The position numbers and the translations under genes are program-made. From NCBI RefSeq assembly GCF_036347055.1, contig NZ_CP108882.1, positions 5,870,501 through 5,934,500 of the forward strand: DNA of 64,000 nucleotides, read 5' to 3'. Shown piece by piece: positions 20,053 to 29,930 of the stretch. Source of the DNA: Streptomyces sp. NBC_00820 (lineage in GTDB: Bacteria; Actinomycetota; Actinomycetes; Streptomycetales; Streptomycetaceae). The notes under the pieces are model-generated. The model did not search any database and was not told the DNA's origin. It was given only the letters and a program-made list of their open reading frames with translations. Positions within the stretch are counted from its first letter, which is position 1; each line of letters begins with the position of its first letter.

Positions 20053-20954
20053 CCAGCAAGCCCACCCCGCCCGACGGCCTTGTCATCGTCGACAAGCCGT
20101 CGGGCTTCACCTCGCACGACGTGGTCGCCAAGATGCGCGGGATCGCCCGGACCCGCCGTGTCGGCCACGCCGGCACCCTCGACCCCATGGCCACCGGCGT
20201 CCTCGTCCTCGGCCTGGAGCGCGCCACCAAGCTCCTCGGGCACCTCGCCCTCACCGAGAAGGAGTACCTGGGCACCATCCGCCTGGGCCAGAACACCCTC
20301 ACCGACGACGCCGAGGGGGACATCACCTCCTCCACCGACGCCTCCCAGGTGACCCGGGACGGCATCGACGCCGGCGTCGCCAAGCTGACCGGCGAGATCA
20401 TGCAGGTGCCGTCCAAGGTCAGCGCCATCAAGATCGACGGCGTGCGGTCGTACAAGCGGGCCCGTGACGGCGAGGACTTCGAGATCCCCGCCCGCCCGGT
20501 GACCGTCTCCTCCTTCACGGTGTACGACGTCCGGGACGCCGTCGCCGAGGACGGCACCCCGGTGCTCGACCTGGTCGTCTCGGTGGTCTGCTCCTCCGGC
20601 ACCTACATCCGTGCCCTCGCCCGTGACCTGGGCGCCGACCTGGGCGTCGGCGGCCACCTCACCGCGCTGCGCAGGACGCGCGTCGGGCCGTACAAGCTGG
20701 ACGTGGCGAAGACGCTCGACCAGCTCCAGGCCGAGCTGACCGTGATGCCGATCGCCGAGGCCGCGTCCGCCGCGTTCCCCCGCTGGGACGTGGACGCCAA
20801 GCGCGCCCGGCTGCTCGCCAACGGTGTCCGGCTGGAGATGCCCGACCAGTACGCGGGCGGCGGAGCCGTCGCCGTGTTCGACCCCGAGGGCCGCTTCCTC
20901 GCGCTCGTCGAGGCGCACAAGGGCAAGGCGAAGAGCCTGGCCATCTTCGGCTGA
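20049..20954 (+). CDS. truB: tRNA pseudouridine-55 synthase
   Basis: Forms pseudouridine at position 55 in the T-loop of tRNAs and acts as a tRNA chaperone. It has 301 residues. The catalytic Asp lies in GHAGTLDPMATGVL (about residues 38-51). Other family features are DGLVIVDKPSGFTSHDVV at the start, KEYLGTIRLG, QVPSKVSAIKIDG and CSSGTYIRALARDLG. A C-terminal TruB domain follows (WDVDAKRARLLANGVRLE). Its ATG overlaps the rbfA stop. The stop codon TGA falls inside the first unit of an 8-bp minisatellite. Confidence 0.96.
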   Translation: MTSKPTPPDGLVIVDKPSGFTSHDVVAKMRGIARTRRVGHAGTLDPMATGVLVLGLERATKLLGHLALTEKEYLGTIRLGQNTLTDDAEGDITSSTDASQVTRDGIDAGVAKLTGEIMQVPSKVSAIKIDGVRSYKRARDGEDFEIPARPVTVSSFTVYDVRDAVAEDGTPVLDLVVSVVCSSGTYIRALARDLGADLGVGGHLTALRRTRVGPYKLDVAKTLDQLQAELTVMPIAEAASAAFPRWDVDAKRARLLANGVRLEMPDQYAGGGAVAVFDPEGRFLALVEAHKGKAKSLAIFG

Positions 20955-21044
20955 GTGGCTGAGTGGCTGAGTGGCTGAGTGGCTGAGCGGCTGAGCGGCC
21001 GATGGGCTGACCGGCCGATCGACGGATCGGCTGAGTGGCTGATC
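20949..21044. repeat. Twelve-unit 8-bp minisatellite at the truB 3' end
   Basis: From 20949 the sequence is an uninterrupted series of twelve 8-base units related to GGCTGAGT. The first four are exact, the next two end in GAGC, the following four diverge, unit eleven is exact again and the last is a variant. The truB stop codon is in the first unit. Each unit contains CTGA or a derivative, so stop codons recur. No spacers are present, so this is not a CRISPR array. Confidence 0.9.
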
Positions 21045-21131
21045 TGACTCCGCGGTCGGGCCGGGCCGGGCTGGTCCGGTCCGGCCCAGTTCGGTCCGGA
21101 AGGGTCGGACCGGTTTCTCGCGGGTGTGTGC

Positions 21132-21180
21132 CCGTGGAGCGGCGGCCACGGGGTACTTGCTACTGCCCGCCGCTCCACGG
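21132..21180. terminator. 14-bp hairpin between truB and the large NTPase gene
   Basis: Perfect arms at 21132-21145 and 21167-21180 with a 21-base loop; it probably ends the DUF503-rbfA-truB transcript. Of the 414-base gap 20955-21368, the rest after the minisatellite shows GC-rich short repeats (21057-21120) and a less GC-rich segment (21195-21240) where the next promoter may lie. I see no clear boxes. Confidence 0.7.
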
Positions 21181-21368
21181 TCCCCCCTCGGTTCCCCCAC
21201 CTCTAGGGTTATCCAGTCACCCCCGCTTATTCACCCGTCCGGGCAGGCGCTCGGAGTGAACGGGGGGAGCGGAAGGGGGCGCTTTCGCATCGTGAGCTGT
21301 CCCGCTGATCACCGCGCACCTACCGTCGGGAGACGAGGGCGCGTGTGCGTGGGCGGGGAGGTACGGCG

Positions 21369-24300
21369 ATGGCGGGACGGGGTGCCGGTCACGCGGGCCG
21401 CACCGATGACGGCGACCGCACCGATGACGGCGACCGGACCGCCGACGCCCTGGAGCCCCCTGTCGCGGACCTCGTCCAGATCCGCGACCCGGCCGGCCGC
21501 CCCCGCGGCGTCGGCTTCCTCGCCGACCATCACGGCACACTTCTCACCAGCCACGAGGCCGTCGACGGCCTGCCCCGGATCGTGCTGCACGCCCCCGGGC
21601 ACCGGACCTGCGTGATCGACGCCCGCGCCGACGCGGGATCCGTGGTCCCATTGCCCCGACTCGGCCTCGCCCTGGTCCGCACCGAGGGCCTGGAGGTGGA
21701 GCCGCTGCCGCTGAGCGTGCGGGAGCGGATCGACGCCGGTACGTACGTCAGGGTCGCCGCGGGCCGCTGGCGAGAGGCGCGGGTGCTGGCCGCGACCCAG
21801 GTCACGTACACCGCCACCGACCGGTCCCATCTCCTCGACGACGCCCTGGAGCTGGCGATCGGCACGGCGGGCCGCGACGCGCTGCGGCCGGGCGGCGGCG
21901 CGGCCGGCGGACCCGTGCTCGACGCGCGGACCGGCGCCGTACTGGGCGTCCTCGGCACCGCCCTGCGCTCCGACCGGCGCGAGGACGGCTTCGCGGTGCC
22001 GCTGCGCACCCCGGCCCCCGCGGGCGGCACGACGGAAGAGACGGCCGCCGCCAAGGCGGCGCTCTCCGGACTCCTCGCCCGCAACGAGACCACCGTGCCC
22101 GCGTACGGCGTCGACCTCAACCTGGCCGGAGTCCTGGAACTGACCGCGACCTTGGTGGGCCAGGACGGTCCGCCGAGCGCCCCGGACACCGGCATCGGCA
22201 CGGCCGCCTGTGCGGACCCCGCCTTTGTGCAGCCGGTCGAACGAGCGCAGGCGGCAAAGGAGTTGGCCGTCTTCACGCAGGGGCCCCGCACGATGCTCGG
22301 CCTCGTCGGGCCCCCGGGCAGCGGCCGTACGACCGAACTCGCGGCCCTCGCCGCCCGCCGCGGCCGGGGCGACCGGCCCGCCCCGACCCTCTGGCTGCGC
22401 GGAGCCGACCTGCGGCCGGGCGACGCCTCGGTGGCCGACGCCGCGCGCCGCGCGCTGGACCGTGCCGCCCGGATCGTCGCCTCGACCCGCCGCGTCGCCG
22501 TCGCCGGCCTCGGCGACCTCACCCCCGAGCGCCTGGCCCGACTCGCCGTACGGACCGGCCACCCGCTGCTGCTCGTCCTCGACGGTCCCGAGGAGATGCC
22601 GCCCGTCCTCGCCCACCGGCTGTCCGAGTGGACCGGGGGAACGGCTGACTGGCTGCGCGGGACCGGGGCGCAACTGGTGGTGGCCTGCCGGGAGGAGTAC
22701 TGGGAGCGCGCCGGTGGCGCCTTCCCCGCGGACCTCCTGCACTCCCCGGTGGAACCGGCCGGCCTCCTCACGCCCTGCGTACGGCTGGCCGACCTGACCC
22801 CCGAGGAGGCCCGCCTGGCCCGCGCCCGCCACGGCATCCCCGACGGCGCCCTCGGTGACCGCGACGCTCGGCACCCGCTCGCCCTGCGCCTCCTCTCCGA
22901 GGTCCGCTCGGCCCTCCCGGACGCCCCGGCCGCCGGACCCGTGGACCGGCACGAGGTGTTCTCGGCCCACCTCGACCTCATGTGCCTGCGCGTCGCGGTC
23001 CGCCTCGCCACCGAGAACGGCCTGCGCGGCACGGCCGTACGACGGCTCGCCGCCCGGGTGGCCGGACAGGTGCACGAGGCAGCCCGGCGCAGCCTCGGCC
23101 CCGGTCAGGGGTCGGTCGACCGGGCCTCCTTCGAGGCCGTGTTCCCCTGGGGGGCCGCCCCGGCCCGGCTCGGCGGCGGCACCGGCTGGGCCTCGGCCGT
23201 CCTCGGCGAAGGCCTCCTGGTCCCGGCCGGCGACGGTTACCGCTTCGCGCACGAGGAGCTGGCCGACTGGATCCAGGGCGTGCACCTCGACCTGGACGAA
23301 GCCCTGCACGCCCTGGTGCACCGTCCCCGCACCCCGGGCGAGGCCCACCCCCTGCCCGTACCGCACCACCGCCTCGGCCCGGTCGTCCAGTCCCTGCTCC
23401 TGCACGGCCGCCAGCAGGGCACTCGCCAACTCGCCTTCCGGCTGCGTGAGTTGGTGGACGCCCTGGACCTGGACACCACCTCGTGGTGGGCCGCCCGCCT
23501 GCTCAGCCACACCCTCCTCCAGGTACCGGACGCGACTCCGTACCGCGAGGTGCTGAGTCTTCTGGCCGAGCGCGTCGTCACCTGGCGCCTCGGCCACCGT
23601 CCGGTGCCGCCCGACTTCGCGCCCGCCTTCTGGACGGCGCTCCCTCTCGCACACGCCGAGCGCTTCGAACTCCTGCGGCACCTGGTCCTGGCGGACGGGG
23701 CGCCGGAGGAGGGGGCCTGTACGGACGGGGCGTCGGTGGAGGGGAGCGGGCGGAGGGTGTGTGCGCAGAGGGGCGCCGACGGACGCCTCGGTGGCGGTGG
23801 CGGTGGCGATGGCGATGGCGATGGCGATGGCGATGGCGGTGGCGGTGCCGGTGCCGGTGGGGGCACTCCGGCTCGGGCGGCCGGACCGGAACGTACCGGC
23901 GCGTGGCACTCGGGCGGGCCCGGCGAGCCCGGGGGTGAGCGGTACCTCGACGCCGCCGCCCGGCTGCTGGCCGCCGAGCCCGCCGCCGTACAGCCGTGTC
24001 TCACGCGCTGGTTCGACGACGAGCGGCCGTTGCCCGCGACCCCGCACGCCACCGTGGCGACCGCCGCGCAGGTGCTGCTGCACACGCACCGGCACGGGGC
24101 CCTGGACGACCTGGCCGAGGTGCTCGTGGAGTGTGCCCACCCCAGGGCCGACGAGCTGCTCGCGGTCCTCGCCGAGGAGGAGCCCTCGGCGGTGTGCCGG
24201 GCCGTGCACCGCTGGGCGCACGACGAGCGGCCCGCCCGCCGGACGGCGGCGATGACCTTCGGCCCGCGCGCGGCCCGCCACGTCCGCTCGACGGCCGACC

Positions 24301-25391
24301 GCGCGCTGCTGCGCCACGCGGCCGAGGCGGTGCTCACCCGCACCACCGGCCGGACCCCGCACGGTGGCGCCCTCGCCCTGCTGGTCCTCGACCCGCACAC
24401 TCGCGACCGGCACCTGACCCGGGCCCTGCGCCACTGCGCCGACGGAGATCCCGACTTCCCGGCCGCCGCCCTCGTCCTGGCCCTCACCACCCATCCCGAT
24501 CCGGTCCTGGACGCCTTCCGTGCCCGCCTGCTCGGTGCTCCGGACGCCGACGAGACGCTCCACACGCTCGCCGACGTCATCACTCCGGCACTCGCCCGCC
24601 GGATCGCCCTCCTGGTCCGGGAGACCGTCGTCCTGCGCCCCGGCAGCGCCGAGCACGTGGCCGCGTACGTCGGCCGGTGCCTCGACCGGGGCCCCACCGC
24701 CCGTTCCGCCCTGCTGCCCCTCGTCTCCGGCCTCCTCGACGCGGCCCCCGTCCCGGTCCGCACGGCCCTCGCCACCGTGCTCGGCGCCTCCGGCACCCCG
24801 GCCTCCCACCCCCTGCGCCGCGAACTGCTGGACCTCCTGCTCGCCCGCGAGGAAGATCCGGCCGTGCTGCTCACGGTGCTGCGCACGGCCGCCCGGGACG
24901 CGGGCGCAGGCCACGGCGCGGATGCGACGTCCGCGGCCGCGGCCGCGGACGTCGGTGGGGGGTGTGGTCCGCACGGCGGCGGGGAGGACGGCAACGGGGG
25001 CCTCGGCGGGGACACCGGCGAGGGCGTCGGCCGGGGTGGCGACGAGCAGCGCGGCGGGCAGGGAACCGGGCAGGGCACCGGTCAGGACTGCGGGCAGGGT
25101 TCCGGGCAGGACCGCGCGCAGGACCACGCGCAGGACTGTGGAGTGCGGGGCACGCTCCGGGACGACGAGGTCCGCGGGCTCGTCCACCGCACCGGCCTCC
25201 TCCTCGTCCGCACCCCCGAGGGCGCCACCCGGTTCGACGCCGGTCTGGTCGACCTGGCCCGGCACGTGCCCGGCTTCGCCGCGCGGATGACCCGCTGGCT
25301 GGCCGACGCCCCGGACGACTGGGCCGCGGTCGTGGGCCCCAGCACCCGCCGCACGGTCGAGAACCTGGCGGGGGCACGGGTGCCGGCCTGA
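21369..25391 (+). CDS. Large protein with degenerate trypsin-like domain and P-loop NTPase (STAND-like)
   Basis: A 1340-residue protein of unknown function. Residues 35-215 look like a trypsin-like protease: GVGFLADHHGTLLTSHEAV keeps the His (62), but the expected Asp in a DLAL-type strand is Gly99 (RLGLALV) and the Ser of GxSGGP is Ala179 (GGAAGGPV), so catalysis is unlikely. Residues 311-319 are a Walker A loop (GPPGSGRTT), with a Walker B-like LLLVLDGPEE near 400 and a later winged-helix-like part (YRFAHEELADWIQG). The C-terminal half is helical and repeat-like, interrupted by two low-complexity inserts (about 795-835, Gly/Asp; 1184-1257, Gly/Gln/Asp). ATG 21369 has GGGGAGG 7 nt upstream. 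No membrane helix seen. Confidence 0.75.
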   Translation: MAGRGAGHAGRTDDGDRTDDGDRTADALEPPVADLVQIRDPAGRPRGVGFLADHHGTLLTSHEAVDGLPRIVLHAPGHRTCVIDARADAGSVVPLPRLGLALVRTEGLEVEPLPLSVRERIDAGTYVRVAAGRWREARVLAATQVTYTATDRSHLLDDALELAIGTAGRDALRPGGGAAGGPVLDARTGAVLGVLGTALRSDRREDGFAVPLRTPAPAGGTTEETAAAKAALSGLLARNETTVPAYGVDLNLAGVLELTATLVGQDGPPSAPDTGIGTAACADPAFVQPVERAQAAKELAVFTQGPRTMLGLVGPPGSGRTTELAALAARRGRGDRPAPTLWLRGADLRPGDASVADAARRALDRAARIVASTRRVAVAGLGDLTPERLARLAVRTGHPLLLVLDGPEEMPPVLAHRLSEWTGGTADWLRGTGAQLVVACREEYWERAGGAFPADLLHSPVEPAGLLTPCVRLADLTPEEARLARARHGIPDGALGDRDARHPLALRLLSEVRSALPDAPAAGPVDRHEVFSAHLDLMCLRVAVRLATENGLRGTAVRRLAARVAGQVHEAARRSLGPGQGSVDRASFEAVFPWGAAPARLGGGTGWASAVLGEGLLVPAGDGYRFAHEELADWIQGVHLDLDEALHALVHRPRTPGEAHPLPVPHHRLGPVVQSLLLHGRQQGTRQLAFRLRELVDALDLDTTSWWAARLLSHTLLQVPDATPYREVLSLLAERVVTWRLGHRPVPPDFAPAFWTALPLAHAERFELLRHLVLADGAPEEGACTDGASVEGSGRRVCAQRGADGRLGGGGGGDGDGDGDGDGGGGAGAGGGTPARAAGPERTGAWHSGGPGEPGGERYLDAAARLLAAEPAAVQPCLTRWFDDERPLPATPHATVATAAQVLLHTHRHGALDDLAEVLVECAHPRADELLAVLAEEEPSAVCRAVHRWAHDERPARRTAAMTFGPRAARHVRSTADRALLRHAAEAVLTRTTGRTPHGGALALLVLDPHTRDRHLTRALRHCADGDPDFPAAALVLALTTHPDPVLDAFRARLLGAPDADETLHTLADVITPALARRIALLVRETVVLRPGSAEHVAAYVGRCLDRGPTARSALLPLVSGLLDAAPVPVRTALATVLGASGTPASHPLRRELLDLLLAREEDPAVLLTVLRTAARDAGAGHGADATSAAAAADVGGGCGPHGGGEDGNGGLGGDTGEGVGRGGDEQRGGQGTGQGTGQDCGQGSGQDRAQDHAQDCGVRGTLRDDEVRGLVHRTGLLLVRTPEGATRFDAGLVDLARHVPGFAARMTRWLADAPDDWAAVVGPSTRRTVENLAGARVPA
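23790..23860 (+). repeat. Hexanucleotide repeat (GGTGGC/GATGGC) in the NTPase gene
   Basis: About twelve in-frame 6-base units encode alternating Gly-Gly, Asp-Gly and Gly-Ala steps. Since six is a multiple of three, length change would keep the frame and only alter a linker. Confidence 0.85.
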
Positions 25392-25475
25392 TCGGTCCGA
25401 CCGGGCCCTCACGGACGTGCGCCCGATCACAGCCCCGATGCCGATGCGGGGCCACGGCAACCGGCATGGCACCCT

Positions 25476-25504
25476 TAGACCTGCACAAGAGGTCAAGGTA
25501 GACA
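25476..25504 (+). promoter_or_regulatory. Candidate ribF promoter
   Basis: TAGACC (25476-25481) and TAGACA (25499-25504) are separated by 17 bases and sit 27 bases before the GTG of ribF. The match to vegetative boxes is partial. No FMN riboswitch fold is visible here. Confidence 0.3.
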
Positions 25505-25531
25505 CGGACACGGGTTCGAGGAGCGGTCACA

Positions 25532-26479
25532 GTGCAGCGCTGGCGTGGCTTGGAGGACATCCCCCAGGACTGGGGGCGCAGCGTCGTCACCATCGGTTCC
25601 TACGACGGCGTGCACCGGGGCCACCAGCTGATCATCAAGCACGCCGTGGACCGCGCCCGCGAGCTGGGCGTCCCGGCCGTCGTGGTCACCTTCGACCCGC
25701 ACCCCAGCGAGGTCGTCCGCCCCGGCAGCCACCCGCCGCTGCTCTCCGCGCACCACCGCCGGGCCGAGCTGATGGCGGAGCTGGGTGTCGACGCGGTCCT
25801 CATCCTGCCCTTCACCACCGAGTTCTCGAAGCTGTCGGCGGCCGAGTTCGTGGTCAAGGTCCTGGTGGACAAGCTGCACGCCAAGGCGGTCGTCGAGGGC
25901 CCGAACTTCCGCTTCGGCCACCGGGCGGCCGGGAACGTGGAGTTCCTCGCCGAACAGGGCAAGGTCTACGACTTCGAGGTCGAGATCGTCGACCTGTACG
26001 TCACCGGGGAGGCGGGCGGCGGCCAGCCGTTCTCCTCGACCCTGACCCGCCGTCTGATCGCCGAGGGCGACCTCACCGGCGCCCGGGAGATCCTGGGTCG
26101 CCCGCACCGCGTCGAGGGCGTCGTCGTGCGCGGTGCCCAGCGCGGCCGCGAGCTCGGCTTCCCCACGGCGAACGTCGAGACCCTGCCGCACACGTGCATC
26201 CCCGCCGACGGTGTCTACGCCGGCTACCTCCACGTCGAGGGCGAGGCCATGCCGGCCGCGATCTCCGTGGGCACGAACCCGCAGTTCGACGGCACCGAGC
26301 GCACGGTGGAGGCGTACGCCATCGACCGCGTCGGCCTCGACCTGTACGGCCTGCACGTCGCCGTCGACTTCCTGGCCTACGTGCGCGGCCAGGCGAAGTT
26401 CGAGTCGCTGGAGGCCCTGCTGGAGCAGATGGCCGAGGACGTCGAGCGCTGCCGCGAGATCGTGGCGGCGGACGCGTAG
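25532..26479 (+). CDS. ribF: Bifunctional riboflavin kinase / FAD synthetase
   Basis: Makes FMN from riboflavin and then FAD by adenylation. It has 315 residues. The N-terminal FAD-synthetase domain carries the nucleotidyltransferase signature IGSYDGVHRGHQ (about 21-32) and later PNFRFGHRAAGN; the C-terminal riboflavin kinase domain carries GRPHRVEGVVVRGAQRGRELGFPTANV and GVYAGYLHV. GTG at 25532 has GAGGAG closely upstream. It is separated from the preceding NTPase gene by 140 bases and ends before a strong bidirectional terminator, so it is probably monocistronic. Confidence 0.95.
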   Translation: MQRWRGLEDIPQDWGRSVVTIGSYDGVHRGHQLIIKHAVDRARELGVPAVVVTFDPHPSEVVRPGSHPPLLSAHHRRAELMAELGVDAVLILPFTTEFSKLSAAEFVVKVLVDKLHAKAVVEGPNFRFGHRAAGNVEFLAEQGKVYDFEVEIVDLYVTGEAGGGQPFSSTLTRRLIAEGDLTGAREILGRPHRVEGVVVRGAQRGRELGFPTANVETLPHTCIPADGVYAGYLHVEGEAMPAAISVGTNPQFDGTERTVEAYAIDRVGLDLYGLHVAVDFLAYVRGQAKFESLEALLEQMAEDVERCREIVAADA

Positions 26480-26527
26480 CGCCCGGGGCTCCCGGCCCTC
26501 ACGGGGCACACGCCCACGAACAGAACG

Positions 26528-26566
26528 CGAAGGGCGGCCGGTGCGGTGAGCACCGGCCGCCCTTCG
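26528..26566. terminator. Bidirectional 17-bp hairpin between ribF and the EspI-like gene
   Basis: The arms 26528-26544 and 26550-26566 are perfect reverse complements with a 5-base loop. It sits in the 97-base space between two convergent genes and marks the left border of the type VII secretion locus. Confidence 0.9.
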
Positions 26567-26576
26567 TCGTACCGTC

Positions 26577-29500
26577 CTACTGCTGCTGGGGCGGAGCCTG
26601 CGGCGGCTGCTCCTGCGCCGGCTGGCCCTGAGGGGGCTGCGCCTGGGGCTGCCCCGGCTGCTGCGGGTATCCCGGCTGCGGCGGGTACGGCTGCTGCCCG
26701 GGAACGGGTTGCGGCGGGTACGGCTGGGGCTGCTGAGGCTGCCCGGGACCGGCCTGCGGATACGGCTGGGGCTGCTGCGGGTACGGCTGCCCCGGCTGGC
26801 CCTGGTGCGGCGGATAAGGCTGCTGGCCCGGGGCGGGCGGCTGGCCGTAGAGACCCGGGTACGGCTGCTGCCCCGGCACGGGTTGCCCCGGCTGCGGCTG
26901 TCCGGGCATCGGCTGTCCAGGCATGGGCTGCCCCGGAATCGGCTGACCCTGCATGGGCTGGCCCGGCATCGCGTACCCGGGCATCGGCGGGGCGGCCACC
27001 GGCGGCGGGTTGCCGTTGCTGGTCCACAGCCCGTGCGACTGCTGGTGCCGTACGAAGTCCTCGGCGATCATCGCGGAGAGGTTGAAGTACGCCTCCCGCA
27101 CCTTCGGCCGCATCATGTCGAGGTCGACCTCGGCGCCGGCGGCCAGATGCTCGTCGAACGGCACCACGACCACGCCCCGGCAGCGCGTCTCGAAGTGGGA
27201 CACGATGTCCTCGACCTTGATCATCTTGCCGGTCTCGCGGACCCCGGAGATGACGGTGATCGACCGGGAGACGAGGTCGGCGTACCCGTGCGCGGACAGC
27301 CAGTCCAGCGTCGTGCTGGCGCTGCTCGCGCCGTCCACCGACGGCGTGGAGACGATGATCAGCTGGTCGGCGAGGTCCAGCACCCCGCGCATCGCGCTGT
27401 ACAGCAGACCGGTGCCCGAGTCGGTGAGGATGACCGGGTACTGCTTGCCGAGCACGTCGATGGCGCGGCGGTAGTCCTCGTCGTTGAACGTGGTCGACAC
27501 GGCCGGGTCCACGTCGTTGGCGATGATCTCCAGACCGGAGGGCGCCTGCGAGGTGAAGCGGCGGATGTCCATGTACGAGTTCAGGTACGGGATCGCCTGG
27601 ACCAGGTCACGGATGGTCGCCCCGGTCTCGCGGCGCACCCTGCGGCCGAGCGTGCCGGCGTCCGGGTTCGCGTCGATGGCGAGGATCTTGTCCTGGCGCT
27701 CGGAGGCGAGGGTGGCGCCCAGCGCGGTGGTCGTGGTCGTCTTGCCCACGCCGCCCTTGAGGCTGATGACCGCGATCCGGTAGCAGGACAGCACCGGCGT
27801 GCGGATCAGCTCCAGCTTCCGCTGCCGCTCGGCCTCCTCCTTCTTCCCGCCCAGCTTGAACCGGGACGACGCGGCGGTGGGACGCCCGCTCTTCGCCTTC
27901 TGCCGCTTGTTGTTGAGCAGCCGGTCCGAGGACAGCTCCACGGCCGCGGTGTAACCCAGCGGCGCGGCACCCGGGTTGGTCGGCTGCCGCTGGTCGTGCT
28001 GCATGGGCTGCGGCCACGCGGCACCGGCGCGGGGGTCGACCGGGGCACCCTCGGGGGCCTGCCCCTGCTGCGGGAAGCCGTAACCGCCCTGCGGATCGTG
28101 CGGGTTGGGGGTGCCGGGCGGCGGGAAGCCGTAGCCGGCCACAGCGTTGGGGTCGTTCGGGGTCGGCAGCGGGAACCCGTAACCACCGGGCGGCGCCGGG
28201 GGAGTGGGCGCTCCCGGCGGCGGGAAGCCGTAACCGGCCACGAGCGCGGGCCCGTTCGGACCCGGCTGCTGCGGGAAGCCGTAACCGCCGGGCGGGAGGG
28301 GACCCGTGGGAGCCGGCTGCGGTGCCGCTGCCCCGGTCTGCGGGGCCGGAGCAGCGGGGACACCCGGGGCCTCGGGCGCGCCGGGCATGCCGGGGGCGTA
28401 CGGCTGGCCGGGCTGGGGCGCGGGCGGGTTCCACGCGGCGGGCGCGGGCTGTGGCGCCTGAGGCTGGAACGGCGGCTGCTGCCCCAGCGCGTCCACGGCA
28501 TCCGCCTGCTGCGGCTGGGGCTGACCTGGCGTCGGGCCCGGCTGCGGCGGCGCCGCCTGAGCGGGCCACTGGGCCGCCGGGGCCGGGGCGGCGGGCTGGT
28601 ACGACGGCGGCAGCGGCGGCACGCCGCTCTGCGGCGCGGGCGGAGGAGTCCAGGCGGGCGGCGCGCCCTGCGGCACCGGAGGAGCGGCAGGAGCGGGACC
28701 CTGAGGGGGGATCGGGGTGGCAGCGGCAACGGGGGTGGGAGCGGGCGGAGCGGCGGGGGCCGCGTGGTCCGTTTCCGGTGAGGCCCCGTCCCCGGGCGTG
28801 CTGCCCTCGGTCACACCGGTCCCGCCGGACGTGGCGGCGTCGGTGGCGGCCGAGCCCTCCTGGGACACCGCGGCACCCGAACCGGCGGGCGCGCCCTCGG
28901 CATCGCCGTCACCGGCCTCCTGCGTGCCCTGCGTGTCCTGCGTGCTCTGTTCGGCCTGCTCGGCCGGGTCGGAGGACTCGGCAGACGCGGGTGCCTCGGC
29001 GGACACGGGCGACTCTGCGGCCCCGGCGGAGGACGCGGTATCCCCGTCCGGCACCGAGGTGTCCTCGGAGCCGGCCTCGGCGAACTCCGCCACCGGCGAA
29101 CCGTCAGGCCCGGAGCCGACCTCGGCCCCGGCCGCGGCCCCGGTGTGGGACTCGTCCTCGGTCCCGGCCGTGGCCTCGGCGGCCGGCCCGTTCTCCGCGA
29201 GCCCCTTGTCGCCGCCCTCGGCACCGTCACCGACCTCGGCGGAAGCGGCCCCCTCTGCGTCGCCCTCCGCGGGGTTCGCCTCCGCCGGCTGGGCACCCTG
29301 GGCGTTGGCGGCAGCCGCCCGTTCGGCGATCTCGGCCATCTCCCGCTTCAGGGCGCCGGCGGAGAACCGCATGGTCGCGCCGCTCTCCAGGTCGCCGTTG
29401 TCGGCCTCGGGCGCCGGTGCGGCCGGGACGGAGGGAGGCGGGGTCTGCTGAGACTGCTGCGGCTCGAAGCCGGCCGGCAGGTGCGGCACCGGAACGGGAC

Positions 29501-29930
29501 TCCCGACCGGGGGAGCGGGCGGAGCGTACGGCGCGCCCGGACCGCCGGTCGGAGCCGGCGGCGGGGCCGGAGTCGGAGCGGGAGCAGTGAAAGGCGCGCC
29601 GGGCATGCCCGGCGTCGGCGTCGGCGCGGGGGCGGGAGGCGTGGGAGGCGCCGCAGGGGGCGGCGGGGCGAACGACGGAAGCTGTGCCGCACCCGGACCG
29701 GCCGGTTCCCCCTGCCCGTCACCCGAACCCGAACCGGCGAAACCGCCCATCCCGGCCGCGGGCGCACCCGCGGCGGTCCCGGAGGCCCCGGACGCGTTCT
29801 GCGTGTACCAGGCGGGCGGGGCGTAGTCGATGGTGAACTCGCCGGTGGTCTCGAAGGCCGATTCCGCGTCGGGCTGGTCATCGTCGGGTGTCGCCCAGCC
29901 CCCGCGGATCCCGTCCCGATCGCTGCTCAC
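26577..29930 (-). CDS. EspI-like Pro-rich ParA/MinD-type ATPase of the type VII secretion locus
   Basis: A 1117-residue protein. The first 680 residues are Pro/Ala/Gly/Glu-rich and disordered, including five GYGFP-containing repeats (coded at about 28070-28292). The folded part is a MinD/ParA-like ATPase with the deviant Walker [10 protein letters not shown] (about 722-730), a switch-like [13 protein letters not shown] and a Walker B-type VILTDSGTG. The C-terminal 110 residues are Pro/Gln/Gly repeats ending in QQQ. Mycobacterial EspI in ESX-1 has the same layout, a Pro/Ala-rich head on a ParA-like ATPase, and regulates secretion there. Its role here is inferred. GTG at 29930 follows AGGAGGA. 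It is transcribed away from the rest of the locus. Confidence 0.8.
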   Translation of the reverse strand: MSSDRDGIRGGWATPDDDQPDAESAFETTGEFTIDYAPPAWYTQNASGASGTAAGAPAAGMGGFAGSGSGDGQGEPAGPGAAQLPSFAPPPPAAPPTPPAPAPTPTPGMPGAPFTAPAPTPAPPPAPTGGPGAPYAPPAPPVGSPVPVPHLPAGFEPQQSQQTPPPSVPAAPAPEADNGDLESGATMRFSAGALKREMAEIAERAAAANAQGAQPAEANPAEGDAEGAASAEVGDGAEGGDKGLAENGPAAEATAGTEDESHTGAAAGAEVGSGPDGSPVAEFAEAGSEDTSVPDGDTASSAGAAESPVSAEAPASAESSDPAEQAEQSTQDTQGTQEAGDGDAEGAPAGSGAAVSQEGSAATDAATSGGTGVTEGSTPGDGASPETDHAAPAAPPAPTPVAAATPIPPQGPAPAAPPVPQGAPPAWTPPPAPQSGVPPLPPSYQPAAPAPAAQWPAQAAPPQPGPTPGQPQPQQADAVDALGQQPPFQPQAPQPAPAAWNPPAPQPGQPYAPGMPGAPEAPGVPAAPAPQTGAAAPQPAPTGPLPPGGYGFPQQPGPNGPALVAGYGFPPPGAPTPPAPPGGYGFPLPTPNDPNAVAGYGFPPPGTPNPHDPQGGYGFPQQGQAPEGAPVDPRAGAAWPQPMQHDQRQPTNPGAAPLGYTAAVELSSDRLLNNKRQKAKSGRPTAASSRFKLGGKKEEAERQRKLELIRTPVLSCYRIAVISLKGGVGKTTTTTALGATLASERQDKILAIDANPDAGTLGRRVRRETGATIRDLVQAIPYLNSYMDIRRFTSQAPSGLEIIANDVDPAVSTTFNDEDYRRAIDVLGKQYPVILTDSGTGLLYSAMRGVLDLADQLIIVSTPSVDGASSASTTLDWLSAHGYADLVSRSITVISGVRETGKMIKVEDIVSHFETRCRGVVVVPFDEHLAAGAEVDLDMMRPKVREAYFNLSAMIAEDFVRHQQSHGLWTSNGNPPPVAAPPMPGYAMPGQPMQGQPIPGQPMPGQPMPGQPQPGQPVPGQQPYPGLYGQPPAPGQQPYPPHQGQPGQPYPQQPQPYPQAGPGQPQQPQPYPPQPVPGQQPYPPQPGYPQQPGQPQAQPPQGQPAQEQPPQAPPQQQ

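Noticed and set aside
20949-21044. Possible CRISPR array
   Set aside because: The units are 8 bp and contiguous with no spacers; no cas genes are present in the window.
21309-25511. A 1400-codon open frame antisense to the large NTPase gene
   Set aside because: It is an effect of extreme third-position GC. The composition is Gly/Arg/Val-biased without recognisable motifs, whereas the plus-strand frame has Walker and protease-like motifs and a ribosome-binding site.
25392-25531. FMN riboswitch before ribF
   Set aside because: The gap is only 140 bases and shows none of the conserved RFN-element segments; a simple promoter and ribosome-binding site suffice.
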